Counted from the first letter of the stretch, positions 8,591 through 17,242 are shown. The stretch is DNA of 64,000 nt from Putridiphycobacter sp965230485 (GCA_965230485.1 CBDDLA010000001.1:3100001-3164000); one strand, 5' to 3'. The notes: generated by a model from the sequence alone, not told the origin. Translations and numbers: made by a program.

Positions 8591-9397
8591 TTACTGGCTT
8601 ATAATCAGAAGCATATTAGAGTTTCTTTTAGCCATTGTTCTGGTCATTCCATTTTTAAATAGCCGTTCAAAAAAGCCTTTATCATGTGTTACCATAGCTA
8701 ATATTTCTGCATTATTTTCAGCCATCCATTTTTCAATTCCAACCGGAACCTCTTCATGCGCTAAAACAGAAATCCCACCATTTTGTGAAGATGAAGTCAT
8801 AATGTCTTCATTGTAAAATGATAAATCCTTTTCTGTTGAATTATTGACATGGAAAAAGCTAAGTTTTGCTTCAAGACAATTTGATAGGTTCTCAATTTTG
8901 GTAATCGTTTCATTAAGTAAAGGTTCTTTTTGATCGACAGCAACACCGATTAAATGAATACTTTTGTAATTCATTTCGTTTGGAACAATAAGTAATGGTT
9001 GATTTATTTCACCTATAAACTGGAGTGTTTTTTTACGATTCAATATTTTGTCAATTCCATTTCTTGATTTACTATTCATTAATACTAAATCAGGATGTGT
9101 TTTACTTAATTGCTGATTCAAAACCTGCTCAAAATAACCAAAATGAATGGTTGATTTTATAGGCGTATACTTTTCTGAAATATTTTGATTCAGCTCATCT
9201 ACAAACGCATCAAGTTGTGTTTTTGCTTCTTCGAAAATAATATCATCCACTTTTAAAACAAGTGCTGACCCAGCTTTTATGGGTTCTACGGCGTGAAAAA
9301 GTGTGATATTTACTTTTTCTTTTTGAAACAGATGAATAATGTTAGGAAGCATTTCTAATGATGCTTCGGATAAATCTGTAGGTATTAAAATATTCAT
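8591..9397 (-). CDS. Universal stress protein, tandem Usp domains
   Basis: This second tandem-Usp protein is about 268 residues and begins MNILIPTDLSEASLEML, a typical Usp first strand and loop. Both halves keep the alternating strand-helix layout and the terminal hydrophobic strands (PLLIVP, NMLLIIS), but the glycine-rich ATP motif is not recognisable. It may therefore not bind nucleotide. The ATG at 9397 is preferred over a TTG six codons upstream, because that TTG overlaps the predicted promoter box at 9413-9420. This is the first gene of the usp-usp-crp operon and starts about 70 nt downstream of the regulatory palindrome. Confidence 0.9.
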   Translation of the reverse strand: MNILIPTDLSEASLEMLPNIIHLFQKEKVNITLFHAVEPIKAGSALVLKVDDIIFEEAKTQLDAFVDELNQNISEKYTPIKSTIHFGYFEQVLNQQLSKTHPDLVLMNSKSRNGIDKILNRKKTLQFIGEINQPLLIVPNEMNYKSIHLIGVAVDQKEPLLNETITKIENLSNCLEAKLSFFHVNNSTEKDLSFYNEDIMTSSSQNGGISVLAHEEVPVGIEKWMAENNAEILAMVTHDKGFFERLFKNGMTRTMAKRNSNMLLIISQ

Positions 9398-9412
9398 GCA
9401 ATTGACTTTTTC

Positions 9413-9420
9413 CAAAAATA
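9413..9420 (-). promoter_or_regulatory. TAnnTTTG promoter element of the usp-usp-crp operon
   Basis: On the minus strand this reads TATTTTTG, a full match to the Bacteroidota -7 element TAnnTTTG. It lies 15 nt before the ATG of the first usp gene. The regulatory palindrome is centred 57 bp upstream of the box centre. Confidence 0.6.
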
Positions 9421-9467
9421 CAACAGACTAAATAGTCAAAAAAATGATGAAAGTAGAGTGAATAATA

Positions 9468-9479
9468 TGATAAATGTCA
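9468..9479. promoter_or_regulatory. Predicted CRP/FNR-type operator upstream of the usp-usp-crp operon
   Basis: TGATAAATGTCA is identical in all 12 bases to the site upstream of ccoS. It begins 2 nt beyond the stop codon of the histidine kinase gene, in the short gap before the usp operon. The spacing suggests activation or autoregulation by the receiver-CRP protein encoded in that operon. Confidence 0.65.
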
Positions 9480-9481
9480 CT

Positions 9482-10993
9482 TTATTGATTTACCGGGACT
9501 GAAATTTGAAATTCCGTTCCCTCTTCAAGCTTACTCTTGAAAGAAATTTTACCCTTCATTAATTCAATATAGCGTTTTACAATATTTAAACCTAAACCAG
9601 TTCCTTGAATATTAGTCACATTTTTGGCTCTAAAAAAACGCGAGAAAAGAAGTGCTTGTTCATCTTCAGGAATGCCAATCCCTGTATCTTTAACACTAAT
9701 ATTTAATTGATTTTTATTGCTGCTTATTAAGAGTGCTATTTCACCATCAGATCCAGAGTATTTACTTGCGTTAGATAGTAGGTTTAGGCAGCAATTTTTA
9801 AGGATAACAGGGTCAATTAAAATGATATCGTGATCTAAGTCAATATTATGTTTTAATGTTTGGTTTTCGGTCATTATGACTGCAAATTCTTCAATTAGTT
9901 CTTCAATAAAAACGGGCATATTCACCTCAACAGGATTCATTTTGAGCATGCCCGATTCTAGTTTCTCCAATGATAAAAAGTCGTTAAGGATAGCGGTCAA
10001 ATTGCTAACCGACCGCTTAATTCTATCAATATGTTTTTCGCGCTTGGCTTGTTGATCTTCATTTTTGTATTTTCCAATTAATGTGGCTGAAGAAACAATG
10101 GTACTTAAAGGAGTTCTGAATTCATGTGAGGCCATAGATACAAATCTTGATTTCATTTCGTTCAACTTAATTTCCTGATTTAGGTTGTGCTGCATTTCAA
10201 GTTCATTTTTTTTCTCGGTAGTGATATCCATTTCTACCAATAAAGCTGTTTTTACTTCACGACTTATTTCTTCAAGAGGAACACCATATATTGAAAAGTA
10301 ACGGTCATTGTCGGTGAGTTCATACTTAATGGTTTCACCATCTAATAATTTCTCAAGCTGCGTACTAATAGAAGATTTTAGGTGGTCAGGTAACCTATCT
10401 TTAAACGAATGACCTACCAGAGATTGGTCATTTAACCCCATTTGACGAATTAGCTTGCCATCAGCCCATTCAATAATATATCGATTGTTTATAACATAAA
10501 TATTTCCGTTAGGGAAGTTCTGCGCAATGGATAGCAATAATTTATTTTGGTTATTAACTTCTCTGATTCTAGATTGTACTTCATTTTCAAGTTTAGTATT
10601 TAACTTTAGCAATTCAGCCTCTACTTTTGCTCGTTTTGTTATGTCTACCACAAAAGCAATTATCTTTAATCCGTCATTATCATCATCATAGTAACTAAGA
10701 CTAATTTCTACTGGAAATTCTGATTTATCTTTACGGAGTGCCTTTAGTTTTTGTCCAGAACCCATTGTTCTGTTGTTAGGTTTTTGGTTATAACCTTCTC
10801 TGTGTCGAGTATGCTGATTTCGAACGGAATTTGGGACTAAGATTTCGATTTTTTGCCCAAGCAATTCATTTTCATGACCATATCCGAATAACTCAATTAG
10901 TCTAGGATTTACTGTCTCAATAATTCCCTGAGCGTTTGTAACTAGTAGCCCTTCTTTACTATGCTCGAAAATCTTCTCATATTTTGATATCAT
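9482..10993 (-). CDS. Soluble PAS-PAS histidine kinase
   Basis: The 503-residue protein has no membrane helix. PAS domain 1 (about 1-120) starts KYEKIFEHSKEGLLVT, and PAS domain 2 lies at about 150-262. A linker leads to the dimerisation helix with the phosphorylated His290 in SHEFRTPLST, then a catalytic domain with the N-box NLLSNASKYS, DTGIGIP and GTGLGL motifs. It is therefore a complete cytosolic sensor kinase that probably senses an internal redox or metabolic signal. The ATG at 10993 is used rather than a TTG at 11041, which would add residues not part of the PAS fold. It is upstream of, and on the same strand as, the usp-usp-crp operon. Confidence 0.93.
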   Translation of the reverse strand: MISKYEKIFEHSKEGLLVTNAQGIIETVNPRLIELFGYGHENELLGQKIEILVPNSVRNQHTRHREGYNQKPNNRTMGSGQKLKALRKDKSEFPVEISLSYYDDDNDGLKIIAFVVDITKRAKVEAELLKLNTKLENEVQSRIREVNNQNKLLLSIAQNFPNGNIYVINNRYIIEWADGKLIRQMGLNDQSLVGHSFKDRLPDHLKSSISTQLEKLLDGETIKYELTDNDRYFSIYGVPLEEISREVKTALLVEMDITTEKKNELEMQHNLNQEIKLNEMKSRFVSMASHEFRTPLSTIVSSATLIGKYKNEDQQAKREKHIDRIKRSVSNLTAILNDFLSLEKLESGMLKMNPVEVNMPVFIEELIEEFAVIMTENQTLKHNIDLDHDIILIDPVILKNCCLNLLSNASKYSGSDGEIALLISSNKNQLNISVKDTGIGIPEDEQALLFSRFFRAKNVTNIQGTGLGLNIVKRYIELMKGKISFKSKLEEGTEFQISVPVNQ

Positions 10994-11094
10994 TGCGCTT
11001 GAAATTAAATAATTAAGATAAACCTTTTTGCAAAGGTGCAAAATTATGCTTGAAATGGATGAAATGAAACATCAATGTAAGTCATGCTTTATAA

Positions 11095-11106
11095 TGATTT
11101 ATCTCA
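11095..11106. promoter_or_regulatory. Possible weak CRP/FNR-type operator between kinase and NRAMP genes
   Basis: TGATTTATCTCA keeps the TGA-N6-TCA frame of the three better sites but differs in the centre. It lies in the divergent gap between the histidine kinase and the NRAMP-like gene. A half match, TGACATTT, lies about 30 bp away. This is a weak prediction. Confidence 0.25.
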
Positions 11107-11173
11107 TTTGCAATTCTCACTTAGTGACATTTCGGATAAGTCGTTCTTCAATATTTTCCTACATTAGTCCTAA

Positions 11174-12397
11174 GTGAAAAAAAATAACTTATTTAAAAGT
11201 ATTGGACCAGGCACGTTGGTGGCTTCTGCATTTATTGGTCCTGGCACAGTAACAGTCTGTTCCATAACGGGTGCGTCCTATGGGTTTACTTTATTATGGG
11301 CATTAGTTTTGTCTATCATTGCTACAGTTCTATTACAGGGAATGTCCGCCAGATTAGGGCTAATCTACGGGAAGGGTTTAGCAGAAGCGGTAAAATCACA
11401 ATTTTCAAATTCTTGGCTAAAATGGGGAGCAGTAGGATTGATGCTTGCCGCAATATTGATTGGAAATTCAGCTTATGAAGCAGGAAATATCAGTGGAGGT
11501 GTACTTGGATTAGAGATAATCTGGCCTAATTCAACTCTGAAATTAGGAGGTATGCAGATCAATTATTTTGTTTTGCTTCTGGGGATATTAGCTTTTGTGA
11601 TACTTTATATTGGAAATTATAAAACGTTAGAGAAAATTTTAATCAGTCTTGTACTATTGATGAGTTTAGCATTTATAGCAACTGCAGTACTGACAAGTCC
11701 TAACTTGATTTTAGTTATTGAAGGGATATTTATTCCCAAACAACCTCAGGGAAGTTTATTGACTATTATTGGTTTGGTGGGAACGACCATTGTTCCTTAT
11801 AATTTGTTTTTGCACTCCGCTTTAGTTAACGAAAAGTGGGAAGGAAAAACCGACCTAAAGAAAGCTAAAAACGATACGATTGTTTCAATTGTTTTGGGAG
11901 GAATCGTTTCAATGGCTATTGTTATTTCTGCGGCAGCAATAGAAAATACAGAAGTATTAAATGGATCGGATTTGGCGCTTGGACTTGAACCTCTATTTGG
12001 TATAAACGCTAAATACTTTTTAAGCATTGGTTTGTTTGCTGCAGGCATTACCTCAGCCATTACTGCCCCAATGGCGGCTGCATATGTTGCAAAAGGCTGT
12101 TTTGGATGGCAAGGGGGGTTAAAATCAAGAGAATTAAGGTTGGTTTGGGCGGCTGTATTAATTATAGGAATTGGTGCCGCATCTTTAAACTTTAAATCAA
12201 TTGAAATCATTCAATTTGCACAAATTGCGAATGGGCTGTTACTGCCCGTAATAGTCATTTTTCTATGCTGGGTGATGAATCAGACTAAAATTGTGGGTGA
12301 ATATAAGAACTCAATATTTCAGAATATTTTAGGCTGTTTAATTATTATTTTAATTCTTATTTTAAGTACTAAAACCTTTATCAATATATTTGGTTGA
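11174..12397 (+). CDS. NRAMP family transporter-like protein of the pxp operon
   Basis: The 407-residue membrane protein has about 11 helices with the NRAMP/LeuT-type layout. Helix 1 holds SAFIGPGTVTVCS where classical metal transporters have DPGN, and helix 6 holds VPYNLFLHSALV where they have MPHNLYLH. The metal-binding Asp and Asn of helix 1 are thus missing. Similar genes (for example ycsG of Bacillus) sit with the kip/pxp genes, so the substrate may be linked to 5-oxoproline or acid metabolism rather than Mn or Fe. The start is GTG at 11174, because no ATG upstream gives a better match. pxpA begins 1 nt after its stop. Confidence 0.85.
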   Translation: MKKNNLFKSIGPGTLVASAFIGPGTVTVCSITGASYGFTLLWALVLSIIATVLLQGMSARLGLIYGKGLAEAVKSQFSNSWLKWGAVGLMLAAILIGNSAYEAGNISGGVLGLEIIWPNSTLKLGGMQINYFVLLLGILAFVILYIGNYKTLEKILISLVLLMSLAFIATAVLTSPNLILVIEGIFIPKQPQGSLLTIIGLVGTTIVPYNLFLHSALVNEKWEGKTDLKKAKNDTIVSIVLGGIVSMAIVISAAAIENTEVLNGSDLALGLEPLFGINAKYFLSIGLFAAGITSAITAPMAAAYVAKGCFGWQGGLKSRELRLVWAAVLIIGIGAASLNFKSIEIIQFAQIANGLLLPVIVIFLCWVMNQTKIVGEYKNSIFQNILGCLIIILILILSTKTFINIFG

Positions 12398-12398
12398 A

Positions 12399-13145
12399 AT
12401 GAGGAAAAGGATTGATATCAATTGTGATCTTGGCGAAGGATTAAACAATGATGAGGCGTTGATGCCCTATATTTCTTCTTGCAATATTGCTTGCGGAGGA
12501 CATTACGGAGATAAGGAAAGCATACTTAAAACAATTAAATTGGCTAAGCGGTACCGTTTAAAAGTTGGTGCACATCCATCTTTTCCTGATCAGAAAAATT
12601 TTGGGCGCCAGATGATGAAAATCAAGAATAGCGTATTAAAAAAATCAATCATTGATCAAGTGATGCTATTTAAAAATGTTTGTGAATCAGAAAATGTGAG
12701 GGTTAATCATATTAAATTGCATGGTGCATTGTACAACTATGCTGTACGATCAAGTGAAATGGCGGATTTGATTATAGAATCTTTACTTGAGACTGGAATA
12801 GAATGTATACTATACACACCATACGATTCTGAACTAGCTCTAAAAGGGAAACACTATTTTAAAATAATTAATGAAGCTTTTATTGACAGGACTTATAACG
12901 AAGATTTGTCATTAATGAATAGATCCAGTCCCGAAGCAATAATTTCTGAACCTAAACAGGCATGGAATCAGCTTTGTGGAATGATCAAGCACAACGAAGT
13001 AATCAGTGCTAAGGGTCAAAAAGTCGTGGTGATAGCAGATACTTATTGTATTCACGGTGATAATAAAAACGCCATCAATATCATGGACTATATTTATAAT
13101 CAGCTTCAGAATTTACAAATTCAGATTAACAATGCTGAAGCCTGA
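12399..13145 (+). CDS. pxpA: 5-oxoprolinase subunit PxpA (LamB/YcsF family)
   Basis: The 248-residue protein shows the family hallmarks DINCDLGEG, ACGGHYGD, GAHPSFPD with FGR, and KLHGALYN. PxpA is the hydrolase-like subunit that acts with PxpB and PxpC to open 5-oxoproline to glutamate at the cost of ATP. The enzyme removes a damage product formed from glutamine and glutathione. The ATG at 12399 gives a start directly before the conserved motif. A TTG 9 nt upstream would overlap the NRAMP gene. Its end overlaps pxpB by 14 nt. Confidence 0.95.
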   Translation: MRKRIDINCDLGEGLNNDEALMPYISSCNIACGGHYGDKESILKTIKLAKRYRLKVGAHPSFPDQKNFGRQMMKIKNSVLKKSIIDQVMLFKNVCESENVRVNHIKLHGALYNYAVRSSEMADLIIESLLETGIECILYTPYDSELALKGKHYFKIINEAFIDRTYNEDLSLMNRSSPEAIISEPKQAWNQLCGMIKHNEVISAKGQKVVVIADTYCIHGDNKNAINIMDYIYNQLQNLQIQINNAEA

Positions 13146-13857
13146 AATTACACAATATGGAGAAAGAGGGATTTTGCTAAAATGGGAGAGCAAGATTGAT
13201 GATGACATACATAAAACAGTCATATCATATCAAAACAATATTGAAACGCAGTTTGCATCTTATATCGAAGAGACAAATATTGGCTATCAGTCTATACTTA
13301 TTTTATTAAACTATAGTTCAGATTTAATCAGGCTAAAGAATGAATTTGAGGATATAATTCTTCAAGATTGTTTGAGCAAATCAAATACTAATTATCTATA
13401 TCATATTCCGGTTTGTTATCACCCAAAACTGGGCTTAGACATTGAATCATTCTCGAAGTTAAAGAATTTGGATATTTCAAAAATTGTTTCGTTACATACT
13501 GAAAAAGCATATAAGGTATATTTTATTGGTTTTTTACCTGGGTTCATTTATTTAGGGGGACTTCCTGAGCGTCTTCATTTATCTAGGCAAAGCAACCCTA
13601 GGCTTAGTGTGCCCCATGGAAGTGTTGCTATAGGTGGTAAACAAACAGGTATTTATCCGCAAGACAGTCCTGGTGGTTGGCACGTTTTGGGTCAAACGCC
13701 TATTGAACTATTCAATGTCTCAGCAGAACCAATAAGTTTGTTTAAACCTGGCGATTTTGTGCAATTTTATGATATTTCGTTTGATGAATTTGAAAAACTA
13801 CAAGGTGCTATTAATTCCAAGCAATTCAGTTTAAGAAAGGAGGCTATTAATGATTGA
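13132..13857 (+). CDS. pxpB: 5-oxoprolinase subunit PxpB (KipI/allophanate hydrolase subunit 1 family)
   Basis: The 241-residue protein contains IGFLPGFIYLGGLP, RLSVPHGSVAIGGKQTGIY and SPGGWHVLGQTP, which define the KipI / allophanate hydrolase subunit 1 family. It pairs with PxpC to form the ATP-dependent part of 5-oxoprolinase. The ATG at 13132 lies inside the end of pxpA and begins MLKPEITQYGERG, the usual family start. A frame running further upstream is only read-through of the pxpA region. It overlaps pxpC by 8 nt. Confidence 0.95.
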   Translation: MLKPEITQYGERGILLKWESKIDDDIHKTVISYQNNIETQFASYIEETNIGYQSILILLNYSSDLIRLKNEFEDIILQDCLSKSNTNYLYHIPVCYHPKLGLDIESFSKLKNLDISKIVSLHTEKAYKVYFIGFLPGFIYLGGLPERLHLSRQSNPRLSVPHGSVAIGGKQTGIYPQDSPGGWHVLGQTPIELFNVSAEPISLFKPGDFVQFYDISFDEFEKLQGAINSKQFSLRKEAIND

Positions 13858-14701
13858 AGTGATTTCACCGGGTATTTATACCTCAATTCAGGATATGGGA
13901 AGAATAGGTTATCGAAAGTATGGTATACCTAGGTCAGGAGCTATGGATTCGTATTCAGCAAAATTAGTAAATCAAATATTAGGGAATAGTGCCAATGAGG
14001 CATTGCTTGAAATGACCCTGGTGGGACCAACACTAAAATTTAAAACAGATTCAAATATTGCAATTACAGGAGCTAATTTCGATTTTCAAATTGACGATCA
14101 ACCCATAGAAATGAACAAGGTTGTGTCAATCAAAGCAGGTCAAACTTTAAAGTCTGGTGATGCAAAGCAAGGCATGAGAGCTTATTTGGGTATAGAGTTT
14201 GGGTTTGAAACAGATATGGTACTTGGTAGTTATAGTCAGTATAAAAACGTAACTTCAAAAACCAAGCTGAATAAAGGTGACGTTCTTACTTTTAAGCAAA
14301 AATCTATAAATGTAGCTCAAAAAAATACAGTAATGGAATCCATACTACCAATTCAAGATGAAAAAACGATTGAGGTTTTTAAAGGTCCTGAATTTAAACT
14401 ACTATCAAAGTCAATAGTTCAAAATATTTTAGAGACAAAATTTAAAATTTCAATGCAAAGTAATAGGATGGGGTATCGATTAATCTCAGACAATAATTCA
14501 TTCACAGCAGTTGAGATTATAACATCACCAGTACAACCAGGAACCGTTCAATTGACACCATCAGGTCAAATCATTATTCTTGGTAAAGATGCGCAGACAA
14601 CAGGAGGATATGCAAGGGTATTTCAACTGACCGAAAAAGCACAAAATGTTTTGGCTCAGAAACAATTAGGAAGTAGCTTTACGTTTAATTTGAAAAATTA
14701 G
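13850..14701 (+). CDS. pxpC: 5-oxoprolinase subunit PxpC (KipA/allophanate hydrolase subunit 2 family)
   Basis: The 283-residue protein starts MIEVISPGIYTSIQDMGRIG and continues with GIPRSGAMDSYSA, characteristic of the KipA / biotin-dependent carboxylase-like subunit 2 family. It carries SNRMGYRL and a C-terminal DAQTTGGYAR motif. With PxpB it forms the second half of the 5-oxoprolinase complex in the cytoplasm. It closes the NRAMP-pxpABC operon. The overlapping junctions throughout the operon suggest stoichiometric expression. Confidence 0.95.
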   Translation: MIEVISPGIYTSIQDMGRIGYRKYGIPRSGAMDSYSAKLVNQILGNSANEALLEMTLVGPTLKFKTDSNIAITGANFDFQIDDQPIEMNKVVSIKAGQTLKSGDAKQGMRAYLGIEFGFETDMVLGSYSQYKNVTSKTKLNKGDVLTFKQKSINVAQKNTVMESILPIQDEKTIEVFKGPEFKLLSKSIVQNILETKFKISMQSNRMGYRLISDNNSFTAVEIITSPVQPGTVQLTPSGQIIILGKDAQTTGGYARVFQLTEKAQNVLAQKQLGSSFTFNLKN

Positions 14702-14826
14702 AGTAACCGTGTTTTTTAGAGTCTAATTAAGTCAAACTTTGTAGGCCAAGCAAGGTTACATTAAGTTAATAAAAGAAACATAATATTAACTATAGATTAA
14801 TATTAAAATTCCAATACTATAAAAAC

Positions 14827-14846
14827 ATAAACACATAAGTGTTTAT
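14827..14846. promoter_or_regulatory. Perfect inverted repeat, possible operator
   Basis: ATAAACAC-ATAA-GTGTTTAT is an 8-bp perfect inverted repeat with a 4-nt centre. No T-run follows, so a terminator is unlikely. Its position about 140 bp upstream of the promoter box fits a protein-binding site, but the regulator is unknown. Confidence 0.35.
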
Positions 14847-14975
14847 CAATTAACTATTTACGGTAATATTAATTGATTGTTTAAATCTTTTTCTATTTGA
14901 GCAACTATTGTCAAAATCTGAGTTTTGTTAACATAAGCTTAATATTAAAACAAAGTCCCGATTAAAGCATTCGTT

Positions 14976-14983
14976 TACTTTTG
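14976..14983 (+). promoter_or_regulatory. TAnnTTTG promoter element of the Na/Pi cotransporter gene
   Basis: TACTTTTG is a full match to the Bacteroidota -7 consensus and lies 25 nt before the ATG at 15009. Confidence 0.55.
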
Positions 14984-15008
14984 TTCGACATATTTTAACG
15001 TATACCAA

Positions 15009-17192
15009 ATGAAAAGAAAGGTTGTGTCTTTAATGATTATTGCTTTAGCGCTTTTCTCAGCTTCTGTTTTTGGAAGTTCGGAGCTGAATGCTGACACTAT
15101 TATGATAAACAATAATATTGATGAACCAGAAACTTTAAAAGAGCGACCTGAGGTTACAAAAGCCGTCTTTAATAATATTTCTGCTAAACCTGGCCCTGCA
15201 AGCGTGAAAATTAGTTGGTCGTTGGATTATGATTATGTTGAATTACTTAAAACACAAGGTTACTCAATTTTTATTAAGTATAGTACTAGTATTAATGCCA
15301 AGAGACATAAGGCTGGATACGAGAACACAGACTGGGATGTCAAGAAAAATATTGACGTACTCGAAACTAGTTTTATAATTGAAAATCTAAATGGGGGAGA
15401 CAAATATGTTTATAATGTTGGACTAGAAAAAGGGGAAGTCAAAATAGTAAGTGATAAGCAAAAGTTTAAAACTGAACGAGAGTGGGGGCTTTTTAAGTTA
15501 TTGGTATTAATAGGATCATTAGGTATGTTTATCTATGGTATGAAGGTGATGAGTGAAGGTCTGCAACAGGCTGCTGGGAGTAGATTAAGGTCTATGCTTG
15601 GTTCCATCACATCTAATCGATTTAAGGGCGTTTTAACAGGGTTTGGTATTACATCTATTGTACAGTCTTCTTCAGTTACTACTGTAATGACGGTAAGTTT
15701 TGTAAATGCGGGGTTATTAACATTGGTTCAATCTGCAGGTGTGATGATGGGTGCCAATATTGGAACCACTATCACAGCATGGTTAATTAATTGGTTTGGC
15801 TTTAAAGTGAGCATGTCTTCATATGCCTTGGTTATTTTGGCGATTGGTGCGCCACTCATGTTTTTTGGAAAATCAAAAATTAAGGCTTGGGCAGGAGCAA
15901 TTATAGGTTTTGCTTTATTATTTATGGGCTTAGGAGAATTAAAAGGATCTGTTCCAGGCTTGGATGTTGGTTCTCCTTTGGTACAGTTTTTTGCTGACTA
16001 CAATAATGGCGGTTTCCTAAGTAACCTAATGTTTATTGGTCTAGGTACTATTGTCACAGTTGTTATTCAATCTTCTTCCGCAGCAATGGCACTTACAATG
16101 ACCTTAGTTGCAGCTGGAGTTATTCCTTTCGAAGTGGCTTGTGCCATGGTACTCGGTGAGAATATTGGAACTACTATTACCGCTGAATTGGCCTCTTTAA
16201 TTGGGAATGTCCATGCCAAACGATCAGCAAGAATTCACTCTATGTTTAATATTATCGGTGTGACATGGGCGGTTATATTACTTCCTTTTTTAATTGACGG
16301 AATAGTTTGGATGATGGACCTAATAGGTTCAGGTAATCCAATACCGGAGTATGCAGCAGATGGAAGCATTGTTAAAAAAGATGCTTACAATACAGGGTTA
16401 GCTATTTTTCATACCACATTTAATTTGTTAAATGTATTATTGTTAATTGGATTCGTGCCATTATTGGTGAGGTTGGCTGAAAGAACCGTTAAATCCAAAG
16501 GGGCAGCAGATGAAGAATTTCACCTCGATTATATTGGAACTGGTATGATGGGAACGCCTGATTTGTCCATTTTAGAAGCCAAAAAAGAAGTAGCTAAATT
16601 TGGAAAAATAACTAGTCGCATGTCGGGATTCACACAGTCACTTTTAACTGAACAGAATACTAAAGCAAAGACAAAGTTATACTCTAAAATCCAGAAGTAT
16701 GAGGAAATTACAGATCGAGTTGAAATTGAAGTAGCTAATTATTTGGCACAAGTATCGAAAGGTGAAATGTCTGATGATACGGCTTATAAGGTAAGAGCCA
16801 TGAATAGTATCGTGAATGATTTAGAAAGAATTGGAGATGTTTTTTATCAGATTTCGAAAAGTATTGAAAGAAAGCAGGAACAAAAAATTTGGTTCCTCCC
16901 TGAGCAAAGGGAAAGTTTATTAGAGATGTTTAGGCTTGTTGATTCTGCCTTTGAAGTCATGATTGAAAATCTTGAGGCTGATTGGAACAGTGTATCTCTT
17001 GATGCAGCAAATTACGCTGAAGGTGAGATTAATAGAAAGAGAGATGAAATGAAGCAAGAACATTTATCTAACCTTAATAAGAAAGATTTTAATCTAGAAA
17101 GTGGAATGGTTTTCAGTAATCTTTTCTCACTTTGCGAAAAAGCAGGAGATCATATCATCAATGTTTCCGAGGCAGTTGTTGGAAAAATATAG
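15009..17192 (+). CDS. Na/Pi cotransporter with N-terminal fibronectin-like domain and C-terminal PhoU-like domain
   Basis: The 727-residue protein starts with a signal sequence (about 1-24). A β-sandwich of fibronectin type III appearance follows at about 45-157. From about 158 to 480 it is a Na/Pi cotransporter (PF02690 type) with two inverted repeats. Each has a QSSS motif (IVQSSSVTTVMT and IQSSSAAMALTM) followed by NIGTT. The last 200 residues form long helices like PhoU. The transporter part imports phosphate with sodium, and the PhoU-like part may regulate it from the cytoplasm. The extracytoplasmic fibronectin-like domain is unusual for this family. It appears to be a single-gene unit. 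Confidence 0.9.
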   Translation: MKRKVVSLMIIALALFSASVFGSSELNADTIMINNNIDEPETLKERPEVTKAVFNNISAKPGPASVKISWSLDYDYVELLKTQGYSIFIKYSTSINAKRHKAGYENTDWDVKKNIDVLETSFIIENLNGGDKYVYNVGLEKGEVKIVSDKQKFKTEREWGLFKLLVLIGSLGMFIYGMKVMSEGLQQAAGSRLRSMLGSITSNRFKGVLTGFGITSIVQSSSVTTVMTVSFVNAGLLTLVQSAGVMMGANIGTTITAWLINWFGFKVSMSSYALVILAIGAPLMFFGKSKIKAWAGAIIGFALLFMGLGELKGSVPGLDVGSPLVQFFADYNNGGFLSNLMFIGLGTIVTVVIQSSSAAMALTMTLVAAGVIPFEVACAMVLGENIGTTITAELASLIGNVHAKRSARIHSMFNIIGVTWAVILLPFLIDGIVWMMDLIGSGNPIPEYAADGSIVKKDAYNTGLAIFHTTFNLLNVLLLIGFVPLLVRLAERTVKSKGAADEEFHLDYIGTGMMGTPDLSILEAKKEVAKFGKITSRMSGFTQSLLTEQNTKAKTKLYSKIQKYEEITDRVEIEVANYLAQVSKGEMSDDTAYKVRAMNSIVNDLERIGDVFYQISKSIERKQEQKIWFLPEQRESLLEMFRLVDSAFEVMIENLEADWNSVSLDAANYAEGEINRKRDEMKQEHLSNLNKKDFNLESGMVFSNLFSLCEKAGDHIINVSEAVVGKI

Positions 17193-17217
17193 TAACTAAT
17201 TATTTTTAACTGATGCT

Positions 17218-17242
17218 TTTTATGAGCTCGAAGTTCATAAAA
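17218..17242. other. Inverted repeat after the Na/Pi cotransporter gene
   Basis: TTTTATGA and TCATAAAA form a perfect 8-bp stem around a 9-nt loop, 25 nt after the stop codon. There is no clear T-run after it. It could be a weak terminator or an mRNA 3' stabiliser. Confidence 0.3.

Larger units (their letters stand above)
14702..15008. other. AT-rich intergenic region before the Na/Pi cotransporter gene
   Basis: This 307-nt region has no plausible gene. It holds four copies of TAATATTAA (14781-14789, 14798-14806, 14865-14873, 14940-14948), a perfect 8-bp inverted repeat at 14827-14846, and a TAnnTTTG promoter box at 14976-14983. It is probably the control region of the downstream transporter gene. 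Confidence 0.5.

Noticed and set aside
11797..12210. A minus-strand frame of 137 codons
   Set aside because: It is antisense to the NRAMP-like gene, with no recognisable features.
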